A stretch of 27,121 bases of DNA from positions 1 to 27,121 of the forward strand of contig JBCCSZ010000074.1 of assembly GCA_039199225.1 (NCBI GenBank). Direction: 5' to 3'. This stretch comes from JBCCSZ01 sp039199225 (GTDB lineage Bacteria; Bacteroidota; Bacteroidia; Chitinophagales; Saprospiraceae). The notes beneath the pieces are model-generated. The model saw only the letters and a list, made by a program, of their open reading frames with translations. It was not told the DNA's origin and ran no database searches. Position numbers and translations under genes: made by a program. Below, piece after piece: positions 16,367-23,318 of the stretch (position 1 is the first letter of the stretch; every line of letters begins with the position of its first letter).

Positions 16367-17331
16367 GGGAAGTGTATATTCCTATCCTTTCTACATTGCG
16401 GTCCTGGATGCGGGTGGTCCGCCTGTCCAATCTGTGTATTGTAGCCTTCAGTCAATTTTTCATCTACTTCATGGTTTTACTGCCCGCCTTCCACCTTTCA
16501 GGCATACCAGCCTCTTTGGACAGTATCCACTTGAGTCTTTTGGTCCTCACAACGGTTTTGATTGCCGCTGGTGGCTATGTCATCAACGATATTAAGGACA
16601 TGCCCATTGACCGGCAAAATCGCCCAGAGAAAGTAGTTGTCGGCAAGGTCTTTTCGCTCAAAACAGCCTATTGGGCCTATTGGCTCATTACAATCATTGG
16701 CTTGTCTATTGCCCTCTACCTGGCCCTGTATATCGAAAATCTTCCCCTCGTACTGATTTATCCTGCGGCCGTCGGTTTGTTATGGTGGTATTCCAACAAC
16801 TTGAAGAAAACCCCTTTTTGGGGCAATCTCGTTGTAGCGGTGTTTTGCGCCTTTGTGACGGGTATTGTTTGGTTTGCTGAACGCAACAGCTTGGCAGAGC
16901 TTCGGCTGCACCATCCCGATATTTTTCGACGTACGACACTTGTGCTGTCCGGCTACATGTTCTTTGCCTTCATCTCTACTTTTTACAGAGAAATTGTCAA
17001 GGATATGGAAGACATCCATGGCGATAAAGCCTATGGCTGTCGGACCCTGCCCATCGTACACGGGCTGGCCAAATGCAAGCGAATTTCCATTGGCATCGGC
17101 CTGTTTTTGTTGTCGACTTTGCTGGCAGGCATGGTGCTTTGTTATACAGCTGGTTGGTGGGTCGACCTACTTTTTGTAGGGCTCAGCATCGCCCTTCCGT
17201 TGGTGTATTCTCTCCTATTGCTCAAGCCCGGAGAACAATATTCAGACTTCCGCAAAGCGAGCCGTTTGGCCAAATTGGTCATGATGAACGGCCTTTTATA
17301 TCTTCTCGTATTTTACTTTCACCGATTTTGA
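16318..17331 (+). CDS. UbiA-family prenyltransferase (integral membrane)
   Basis: This protein of up to 337 aa is predicted to have about eight or nine membrane helices. Members attach polyprenyl chains to aromatic or glycerol-phosphate acceptors. The first Asp-rich motif is NDIKDMPIDRQNR (N90-R102) and the second is REIVKDMEDIHGDKAYG (R224-G240, with D229, D232, D236). These bind the prenyl diphosphate through magnesium, and both are intact. The pattern is closest to the geranylgeranylglycerol-phosphate geranylgeranyltransferase-like group common in Bacteroidota, but the acceptor is not certain. The ATG at 16318 lies inside kdsC. A GTG at 16372 just after its stop, or an ATG at 16408, are alternative starts. 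The next gene, maf, starts 4 nt after the stop. Confidence 0.85.
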   Translation: MGQQPQSHIAQQRDGVREVYIPILSTLRSWMRVVRLSNLCIVAFSQFFIYFMVLLPAFHLSGIPASLDSIHLSLLVLTTVLIAAGGYVINDIKDMPIDRQNRPEKVVVGKVFSLKTAYWAYWLITIIGLSIALYLALYIENLPLVLIYPAAVGLLWWYSNNLKKTPFWGNLVVAVFCAFVTGIVWFAERNSLAELRLHHPDIFRRTTLVLSGYMFFAFISTFYREIVKDMEDIHGDKAYGCRTLPIVHGLAKCKRISIGIGLFLLSTLLAGMVLCYTAGWWVDLLFVGLSIALPLVYSLLLLKPGEQYSDFRKASRLAKLVMMNGLLYLLVFYFHRF

Positions 17332-17335
17332 TAAG

Positions 17336-17917
17336 ATGAATCCTCTTGATCGCCCTTTAATTCTGGCCTCCAAATCCCCCCGTAGAAGCCAATTACTTCA
17401 ACAGGCGGGTTTCAACTTTCGCGTACAAAGCAAGGAGGTTGCCGAAGATTATCCCGATGATATGCCACCCGAGGAGGTGCCGGTCTACTTGGCGCAGCTA
17501 AAGGCCAATGCTTGCCGCTCCTTTTTGAGGGAAAACGAAATACTTCTATCAGCAGATAGTGTGGTCATACTCGATCAACAGATTTTCGAAAAGCCCAAGG
17601 ACAAGGCAGATGCCCAGCGCATTCTCCGCGCGCTTTCCGGGAAAATCCACAAGGTCATCACCGGTGTTTGCCTGTTGAACGACAAGCACCAAACAACATT
17701 TGCCGGTACATCCTCTGTGCATTTCGAACCCTTGAGTGAAGCAGAAATCGACTACTACATCGACACCTACCAGCCTTATGATAAAGCCGGGGCTTATGCC
17801 ATTCAAGAGTGGATTGGTTTGTGTAAAATCAGCCGAATTGAAGGCACTTATGCCAACATTATGGGCTTGCCAGTGAATCTGGTGTATGAAGAATTAAGCC
17901 GGTTTCCTGGGGCTTAA
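17336..17917 (+). CDS. maf: Maf-family nucleotide pyrophosphatase
   Basis: This 193-aa cytoplasmic protein hydrolyses non-canonical or modified nucleoside triphosphates to monophosphates. The Maf family acts on dTTP/UTP or m7GTP and is linked to septum control. The N-terminal LILASKSPRRSQLLQQAGF (8-26) is the family signature with its S-x-x-R-R phosphate contacts. EILLSADSVV carries the general-base aspartate, with S in place of the usual A/T neighbours. GKIHKVITGV, YDKAGAYAIQEWIG and the terminal IEGTYANIMGLPV are also conserved. YDKAGAYAIQ favours the dTTP/UTP (YhdE) branch. It is the last gene of the kdsC-ubiA-maf cluster and converges on a leftward barrel gene. Confidence 0.93.
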   Translation: MNPLDRPLILASKSPRRSQLLQQAGFNFRVQSKEVAEDYPDDMPPEEVPVYLAQLKANACRSFLRENEILLSADSVVILDQQIFEKPKDKADAQRILRALSGKIHKVITGVCLLNDKHQTTFAGTSSVHFEPLSEAEIDYYIDTYQPYDKAGAYAIQEWIGLCKISRIEGTYANIMGLPVNLVYEELSRFPGA

Positions 17918-17970
17918 CAAACAGTATCGTCTCCCCTATTTTGACAGTTTTAAAAGACACCATCTCCTAA

Positions 17971-18000
17971 AATAAAAAAGGGTACAGCAAAGCTATACCC
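17971..18000 (-). terminator. Intrinsic terminator of the leftward barrel gene
   Basis: Read leftward, GGGTATAGC (18000-17992), a 3-nt loop and GCTGTACCC (17988-17980) form a 9-bp stem with one mismatch, followed by TTTTTTATT. It lies 24 nt beyond the stop of the gene at 18025. The tract orientation fits that gene, although it may also stop maf transcripts. Confidence 0.75.
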
Positions 18001-18024
18001 TCCATATCTAACAAACAAAACCAA

Positions 18025-18696
18025 CTAAAAACCAAATAAAATACCGAGTTTGAAGGTGATGCTATGCACATACGACTCCTTCCTCCCAAAATCCAGCGGC
18101 ATCACTTGGGCGCCTTCTCCCGGCTCAATACTTCTGTAGTGTGTCCGAGTACCTTTGTTGTAAATGGCTCCCAAATCAAACATCATATTCTCTATCAAAT
18201 TAATGCTAATACCTCCTCCTAGGCCCAGGTTAAAGGCGGTTCCATGGAAGGTGGTATTGTCCTCAAAATCATCTTCATACTTTTCTTCAGCGGCGAAGCG
18301 CGTACTGAAAAAAGAAACCCCTCCTGCCCGAAATTCTCCGTAGGGGTTGAACCGCTTACCATTGTAGAGGTAGCGTTTAACAATCGCATGATAAGTCACA
18401 AAACAATCTTCCTCATCTATTTTGACCCTAGTTCCATTCTCCAAGGATGTGTAGTAACTATCGTTAGCATACATAGCCACGCCGATTTCCGCCCCAAACT
18501 GCCATAGCGGCGCTTTGGTAGGCGAATAGTAAGTACTCAGGGTAAATCCCAAAGGATCTTTGACAAGGTTATCGTTGTATTCTTCGAGCGGACTGGTGTA
18601 ATTGAAATGAATACCACCACTAAATTGAGCGAATGCTGAAGCCTGGAAAACACTGAGGATAACAAAGATTCGGGCTATGTGGTATATACTATCCAT
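18025..18696 (-). CDS. Small outer-membrane beta-barrel protein
   Basis: This 223-aa protein has a signal peptide (MDSIYHIARIFVILSVFQASAFAQ) followed by a compact barrel of about eight to ten strands. Alternating strands are visible at FSGGIHFNYTS, FTLSTYYSP, WQFGAEIGVAMY, FVTYHAIVKRYLY, FNPYGEFRAGGVSFFS, FNLGLGGGISINL and MMFDLGAIYNKGT. It ends in FKLGILFGF with a C-terminal Phe. It resembles the outer-membrane protein beta-barrel (OmpW/OmpA-like) domains that are abundant in Bacteroidota. There is no periplasmic peptidoglycan-binding domain. The function is unknown, and structural or porin-like roles are possible. Confidence 0.8.
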   Translation of the reverse strand: MDSIYHIARIFVILSVFQASAFAQFSGGIHFNYTSPLEEYNDNLVKDPLGFTLSTYYSPTKAPLWQFGAEIGVAMYANDSYYTSLENGTRVKIDEEDCFVTYHAIVKRYLYNGKRFNPYGEFRAGGVSFFSTRFAAEEKYEDDFEDNTTFHGTAFNLGLGGGISINLIENMMFDLGAIYNKGTRTHYRSIEPGEGAQVMPLDFGRKESYVHSITFKLGILFGF

Positions 18697-18863
18697 CCGT
18701 AAGCGATTTTAAGGTAAACGAATAAGTATCGAAAATGCTGTTCGACCAGCCTAAAATAACGACTTCTTGCCAAATAAAACTGGCTGTTAAGCAAGGTTTT
18801 CCTCAAATTCGGCCTTATACCCCTCCGATTCGTTGCAACTTGGGTTAATTAGCTGGCAGATAA

Positions 18864-18895
18864 TTGGTAAAGTATGATTATTTTATCCATTTTTG
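18864..18895 (+). promoter_or_regulatory. Promoter-like site for the RhlE-type helicase
   Basis: TTG (18864-18866) is followed after 21 nt by CATTTTTG (18888-18895), seven of eight -7 positions. A transcript start near 18901 would leave about 27 nt before the ATG at 18928, which supports that start. Confidence 0.4.
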
Positions 18896-18927
18896 CGAAG
18901 TATTAAAGATGAACGCCCCGCTAAGTA

Positions 18928-20325
18928 ATGCGTTGGTATGTCAATTATTTGAAAAAACCACCTACTATTTTGGCTACATTCAAAGACTTCAATTTTGTTG
19001 ACTCCCTCAATGAGGCACTCCACTTCATGGGCTTTGAAGAGCCAACGCCAATTCAACAGCAAGCTATTCCCATCATACAAGACAGCAAGGACCTGATTGC
19101 TTGTGCACAAACCGGCACAGGAAAGACGGCGGCCTTTTTGCTTCCCATCTTAAATAAGATCGCCAACAATCCTGCAAAAGAAGGCTACATCAATACGCTC
19201 GTCCTGGCTCCTACCCGCGAATTGGCCCTTCAAATTGATCAGCAGGTGGAAGCGTTCGGCTATTTTCTCGGAATCAGTTCCCTGCCGGTTTATGGTGGCG
19301 GAACCAGCAACAGTTGGGACCAACAGAAGAAAGCTTTGAGCAAAGGAGCTGATATGATTATCGCGACCCCTGGCCGGCTGATTGCGCACCTGAATATGGG
19401 CTATGTCAAATTGGAAGATTTACAGCACCTGATTTTGGATGAAGCAGACAGGATGCTCGATATGGGCTTTTATGAAGATATTATGAGCGTTGTTCGAAAG
19501 CTGCCAAACAACCGCCAAAATCTGCTCTTCTCTGCCACTATGCCTCCCAAGATTCGCAAGTTGGCCAACTCCATTTTACAAAATCCTCTACAGATTAACA
19601 TCGCCATGTCAAAACCGGCAGAGGGCGTATTGCAAGGGGCCTACATGACTTACGATCACCAAAAGCTCAGCTTAATTGAGCATTTGCTGTCCGACAAAAA
19701 CAACTATCCCAGTGTAATCATCTTTTCTTCTACGCGTCGCATGGTGAAGACCATTACCGATAGCTTGAAGAAAAAAGGATTTCCAACCGATATGATCTCA
19801 TCGGATTTGGAACAGAAAGAAAGGGAAAAGGCACTGCAATCTTTTAAAGCCAAGAATACTCAAATCTTGGTGGCCACTGATATTCTGGCAAGGGGCATCG
19901 ACATCAAGGAAATCAGCCTGGTTATCAATTACGATGTCCCCCAGGATGCAGAGGACTATGTCCACCGGGTCGGACGAACGGCAAGGGCTGACTCGACAGG
20001 TGTTGCACTGACTTTTATCACAGAGAAAGACCAGCACAAGTTCCACAATATTGAGCAGCTCATCGAGCAAGAAGTTCGCAAGATTCCGTTGCCACCTGAT
20101 TTGGGTAAAGGCCCTGAGTACAACCCCAACAAACGAGGTGGTGGGCGTGGCAGAGGCGGACGAGGTGGCAGTGGAGGTGGTGGCCGCAACCGCTCCAGAG
20201 GCAGAGGTGGACGTGGAAAATGGAACAATTCCAAAAAGAAGGGCAACAGAGGTCGAAACAATAACTCATCGGGCAACAACAACAAAAGCGGTTCAGCTTC
20301 TCGCAACCACAAAAAAAGGGACTAG
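18928..20325 (+). CDS. rhlE: DEAD-box RNA helicase, RhlE type, with RGG-rich tail
   Basis: This 465-aa ATP-dependent RNA helicase likely works in RNA unwinding, ribosome assembly or cold adaptation. All core motifs are present: Q motif GFEEPTPIQ (35-43), motif I AQTGTGKT (60-67), PTRELA (95-100), TPGR (147-150), DEAD (171-174), SAT (202-204), DILARGID near 318-325 and HRVGRTAR (346-353). After about residue 400 comes a low-complexity RNA-binding tail rich in RGG/RG (403-430), then lysine/asparagine (435-465). The first ~16 residues (MRWYVNYLKKPPTILA) are atypical. Related proteins begin near TFKDF, so a TTG at 18970 is an alternative start. Confidence 0.95.
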   Translation: MRWYVNYLKKPPTILATFKDFNFVDSLNEALHFMGFEEPTPIQQQAIPIIQDSKDLIACAQTGTGKTAAFLLPILNKIANNPAKEGYINTLVLAPTRELALQIDQQVEAFGYFLGISSLPVYGGGTSNSWDQQKKALSKGADMIIATPGRLIAHLNMGYVKLEDLQHLILDEADRMLDMGFYEDIMSVVRKLPNNRQNLLFSATMPPKIRKLANSILQNPLQINIAMSKPAEGVLQGAYMTYDHQKLSLIEHLLSDKNNYPSVIIFSSTRRMVKTITDSLKKKGFPTDMISSDLEQKEREKALQSFKAKNTQILVATDILARGIDIKEISLVINYDVPQDAEDYVHRVGRTARADSTGVALTFITEKDQHKFHNIEQLIEQEVRKIPLPPDLGKGPEYNPNKRGGGRGRGGRGGSGGGGRNRSRGRGGRGKWNNSKKKGNRGRNNNSSGNNNKSGSASRNHKKRD

Positions 20326-20638
20326 CAATTCCACCTTATTTGTTGGACTTTTACTACCTTTAGTGCAGGGCCTAGTGTCCTGCTGATTACATAAGACTTT
20401 TAATATTTCTCCGAGCCTGCTTAAGTAGTAAGGCTGATAATCCAGTAGCCGCTTAAGCTGTCTGCATTGAGGTAGCTTATCAAAACGTTGACTTAGAACA
20501 CATTCCATTAGATGTCTATGCCTATTCGAGGCAGTTCTTCACAAAAGAATTCTGTGATTCTGAAGGAGAACCAAATTTTTAGTTTATTTTAGCGAAAATT
20601 CGCTACTTTATACTCTACCACACACTAAAACCTTAATT
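20326..20638. other. 313-nt intergenic region with two hairpins, no gene
   Basis: GCAGGGC (20365-20371) pairs with GTCCTGC (20377-20383) in a 7-bp stem with one wobble. It could end helicase transcripts, though no T tract follows directly. A second structure pairs GCTTAAG (20419-20425) with CTTAAGC (20452-20458) and, inside it, GGCT (20432-20435) with AGCC (20447-20450). I see no open frame with coding character. Confidence 0.4.
20591..20604. promoter_or_regulatory. Palindrome upstream of the S8 protease gene
   Basis: AGCGAA-AA-TTCGCT is a 6-bp perfect inverted repeat with a 2-nt centre, 34 nt before the ATG at 20639 and directly upstream of a TACTTTAT that only partly resembles a -7 element. 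The position fits an operator. No regulator is identified. Confidence 0.3.
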
Positions 20639-22177
20639 ATGACTCGGAACACGCTACTATGCATTTGCACCCTACTTATTTTCCTTGCCGGATGTTCTAA
20701 AGAACAATCCAATTCTCCCAAGCTTGACGAACAAAATTTTGAACAAACAGACCCACTCAGCAAGCGTGAGATCAACCAAATTATCCGATCTCACACACAA
20801 AGTAAGGCCGTATTTCATTGGTCTACAGCTTCTGATCATGTTGTTTGGAGCGCCGGTATGGAAGGAGAGCAAATTTATGCCATTGGCTACAAGCCACCTA
20901 CTGAGACGGATGTAGACGATCGTTTGCATTTAATCGACATTGATGATGCACCATGGGTAGAAGCCCGCCAGCGCATCCTGAAGTTGATCGTAGAACAAGA
21001 AAACTTGGAAAACCCAAGCGAACCTGTAACAGAGGAAGAAATTCAGCCAGCGGGTAAAAAGGAATTCCTTCCTGTTATCATTGCGAGATTCTCCTCTTTT
21101 GAGAGCGTTCGCTTGCTCCGTCAGATGGATGAAATCAGATACCTTGATCCGATTGGATACAGAATGGAGGAAGCAGAATTGCGCAGCAATGCGGGCTGTG
21201 GTAACGCCTCGCCCGACAATGTCAATCCCGCTGATTACACGACGACGACGCCCAATGCCAAGATTCCTTGGAATTTCAGCTTTATGAATATCCCACAAGC
21301 TTGGAGCCGCGCAACTGGTCAAGGCATCAAAGTAGCCGTCATTGACACAGGTGTATACCCTAATCAGTCCAAGCTGGGCAGCCAATTCAATTCTGGATTC
21401 TCCTCTGGTAGAAGCGTCCAAAAATCAGGATTTTACACAGGTTCTTGGTGGCCTTGGGCTCGTCCAGATGGTCCAAACGACCGCTGTGGCCATGGTACAC
21501 AGATGGCTGGTTTGGTTGCAGCACCCAGAAGTACGACCGGTTCAACTGTTGGTGTTGCCTACAACTGTAATTTGCATTCTATGCGCGGCACCAATGATGT
21601 GGTCATCAATTTCTGGCGTGAAATCGATGGTGTCTCCGATGCCATGATTACAGCTGCCAATGATAATTCTATGAAGATTATCAGCATGTCCTTGGGAGAC
21701 ATCTTTTCTCACGGTCAATGGAGAGATGCCGTACGCTATGCTTACGGAAGGGGTAAGTTGATTTTGGCTGCAGCTGGTACATCTACCTCTTTTACCAATT
21801 GGGTTGGTGTCACGTTCCCAGCAACCATGTCTGAAACAGTTGCTGTAACGGGTGTTACTGATCGCAGCAGCCTGAAAAATTGTAATACTTGTCACTATGG
21901 CCGTCAGGTCGATTTTGTTGCTGTTATGGAAAGGGATAATGACAGCAACCGCACTTCTCTGACGTTGTCCAGCAGCGGCAGTCAACCTAATTATGTCGGA
22001 GGATCGTCTGCAGCAACTGCCATTACAGCGGGGATCGCCGCCTTGGTTTGGAGTACCAATCCAGGTATGAGCAGAACGTCCGTTATGAATAAACTGAAAA
22101 ATGCAGCCTCTGTCTATCCTGGTCGTAACTCTCGCTACGGATGGGGTATCATTGATGCCAATGCAGCTGTACAGTAA
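20639..22177 (+). CDS. S8 (subtilisin-family) serine protease, predicted lipoprotein
   Basis: This 512-aa protein has a lipoprotein signal peptide ending in LAGC (Cys19), which predicts a lipid-anchored envelope protease. Residues 20-205 form an acidic, pro-region-like segment without a recognised I9 motif. The peptidase S8 domain follows: VAVIDTGVYPN (Asp236), RCGHGTQMAGLVA (His285) and VGGSSAATAITAGIAALVW (Ser457, in GSSAA rather than the usual GTSMA). The oxyanion-hole position, normally the Asn of AAGN, reads AAAGTSTS (Thr381). Six cysteines outside the lipobox (187, 283, 310, 415, 418 and close by) could form disulfides. It is a single gene with a hairpin terminator. Activity is likely but not certain, given the oxyanion change. 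Confidence 0.92.
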   Translation: MTRNTLLCICTLLIFLAGCSKEQSNSPKLDEQNFEQTDPLSKREINQIIRSHTQSKAVFHWSTASDHVVWSAGMEGEQIYAIGYKPPTETDVDDRLHLIDIDDAPWVEARQRILKLIVEQENLENPSEPVTEEEIQPAGKKEFLPVIIARFSSFESVRLLRQMDEIRYLDPIGYRMEEAELRSNAGCGNASPDNVNPADYTTTTPNAKIPWNFSFMNIPQAWSRATGQGIKVAVIDTGVYPNQSKLGSQFNSGFSSGRSVQKSGFYTGSWWPWARPDGPNDRCGHGTQMAGLVAAPRSTTGSTVGVAYNCNLHSMRGTNDVVINFWREIDGVSDAMITAANDNSMKIISMSLGDIFSHGQWRDAVRYAYGRGKLILAAAGTSTSFTNWVGVTFPATMSETVAVTGVTDRSSLKNCNTCHYGRQVDFVAVMERDNDSNRTSLTLSSSGSQPNYVGGSSAATAITAGIAALVWSTNPGMSRTSVMNKLKNAASVYPGRNSRYGWGIIDANAAVQ

Positions 22178-22219
22178 AGATTAATATTCCGACTCTTGAG
22201 TTCACGTTAACGAAGAGTG

Positions 22220-22256
22220 GTTCCCCTGGTCGCAATAGAGCCGGGGGGACTTTTTT
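22220..22256 (+). terminator. Intrinsic terminator of the S8 protease gene
   Basis: GTTCCCCTGG (22220-22229) pairs over 10 bp, two of them wobbles, with CCGGGGGGAC (22241-22250) around an 11-nt loop. Six T follow (22251-22256). The T tract overlaps the stop codon of the convergent quinone reductase gene (22257-22255). Confidence 0.9.
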
Positions 22257-22920
22257 ATTGCCCCTTCCGCCCCAATAGCCTAACCTTTTCCAGCCAAGAC
22301 AGCCTAAAATCCATCGAAGAATCCTTGATGGGAGCAATGTACGTAACCTTTACGGGACTTACACCGCAAAACTCCAATGTGCCTTTCTTAAACTGATTGA
22401 TCAAGGGGCTCCGCATAAATAGATAATCAAACCACCTGACGGTATCTGCTGTAATAATCAATCGAGCCGTCTTCCCCTTTAGCAATTTATCTGGGAATGC
22501 TTTGCCCTCCCGATATTTGAAAAATATGCCCGGCAGAAAAGTACGATCAATAAAACCTTTCATCAATGCTGGTAAGGCATACCACCACATTGGAAAAATC
22601 CAAACCAAATGATCTGCAGACTTAATCTTGTCAATAGCCATGAGTAGATCAGGTTCTAATTCTGTCTTTTGTCGGTATCCGTACGCTAGGTTTGGGTTAA
22701 ATTTAAGATCGGCTAGATTGATTTGATCAAATACGGCATCAGTCTGTGCTAAACCTTCCAAATAAGCTTCTGAAAGGCCGTAATTAAAGCTTTTCTTATC
22801 GGGGTGTCCATTGATCAGTAGAACCTTTCTTTTGAAGTTTACATTCTTAATAGCCAAGTTGTCGGAAGTATCAAATTGATTGACATTCCTAAATTCTGTG
22901 AATTCCGTGTTGTTTTTCAT
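22255..22920 (-). CDS. NAD(P)H-dependent quinone reductase / flavodoxin-fold oxidoreductase
   Basis: This 221-aa cytoplasmic FMN- or FAD-binding enzyme of the NQO/MdaB/YwrO-like family carries out two-electron reduction of quinones or related electrophiles. KVLLINGHPDKKSFN (32-46) is the flavin-phosphate loop. LVWIFPMWWYALPALMKGFIDRTFLPG is the diagnostic W-x-P-x-W-W-x-x-P-A-x-x-K-G-x-x-D motif. LIITADT and a WFDYLFMRSPLINQFKKGTLEFCG block complete the fold. The first ~30 residues (MKNNTEFTEF and on) precede the usual start and have no counterpart in typical members. The next in-frame start choices are not clear, so the ATG at 22920 is kept. A 24-bp dyad lies 40 nt upstream. Confidence 0.9.
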   Translation of the reverse strand: MKNNTEFTEFRNVNQFDTSDNLAIKNVNFKRKVLLINGHPDKKSFNYGLSEAYLEGLAQTDAVFDQINLADLKFNPNLAYGYRQKTELEPDLLMAIDKIKSADHLVWIFPMWWYALPALMKGFIDRTFLPGIFFKYREGKAFPDKLLKGKTARLIITADTVRWFDYLFMRSPLINQFKKGTLEFCGVSPVKVTYIAPIKDSSMDFRLSWLEKVRLLGRKGQ

Positions 22921-22959
22921 TGTTTTTTCTCCAAAGCTCGGTATTGACGCGCTTTGAAT

Positions 22960-22983
22960 CGTACGAGTTTATAAACCGGTACG
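22960..22983. promoter_or_regulatory. 24-bp dyad, probable operator of the quinone reductase gene
   Basis: CGTAC-GA-GTTTATAAAC-CG-GTACG reads the same on both strands at 20 of 24 positions, with a perfect 10-bp palindromic centre. It sits 40 nt upstream of the quinone reductase ATG, where a repressor or activator of a redox-stress gene would bind. HxlR, TetR and MarR proteins often control such genes, but none is encoded in this window. Confidence 0.5.
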
Positions 22984-23251
22984 CACTGGATGGAAATCGG
23001 AACCTCCTTAGATATACATCGGCAGAAAAGATCAATGATTACTCTTCTTGAGGCACAATCATTAGCGAGTATCTCAGTATTTTCTCTTGGAACTCAAGCT
23101 TTAAAAGGCACCCTTGCATTCGATGGCACAGGTAGAGTCATTCTTGGATCACGTAGATGACGACTTGCCAACAATCCATGATTCTTTCGCTATACTCTCT
23201 TTTACTGAAGATTAATGAGGTCGCATCCATCCATCCCTAGAGGTACAGCAC

Positions 23252-23280
23252 AAAAAAAGCCGCACTCAAGCAAGTGCGGC
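23252..23280 (-). terminator. Intrinsic terminator of the large T9SS protein gene
   Basis: Read leftward, GCCGCACT (23280-23273) and AGTGCGGC (23266-23259) form a perfect 8-bp GC-rich stem with a 6-nt loop, followed by seven T (23258-23252). It lies 39 nt past the stop codon at 23319. Confidence 0.9.
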
Positions 23281-23318
23281 ATTTACAAATTATATAAATC
23301 CTATGAACATATCCATAA

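Larger units (their letters stand above)
22921..23318. other. 398-nt intergenic region: dyad near one end, terminator at the other
   Basis: It lies between two leftward genes. It holds the dyad at 22960-22983 and the terminator at 23252-23280. A 56-codon open frame on the + strand (22990-23160) resembles nothing I know and has no promoter-like motif. I see no supported gene. Confidence 0.5.

Noticed and set aside
18909..19001. 30-codon frame overlapping the helicase start, as a possible leader peptide
   Set aside because: It has no distinctive composition and simply overlaps the helicase gene in another frame; the promoter spacing already fits the helicase ATG.
20140..20240. Gly/Arg repeat tract as a tandem DNA repeat or CRISPR-like array
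   Set aside because: It is the in-frame RGG tail of the helicase, with irregular unit lengths and no spacers.
19956..20312. Proline/leucine-rich reverse-strand frame opposite the helicase tail
   Set aside because: It is the complement of the RGG/GC-rich low-complexity tail, which naturally produces a long open antisense frame.
22990..23160. 56-codon + strand open frame upstream of the quinone reductase
   Set aside because: No recognisable family, no promoter-like motif, and the composition is not convincing; it may be chance or a decayed fragment.
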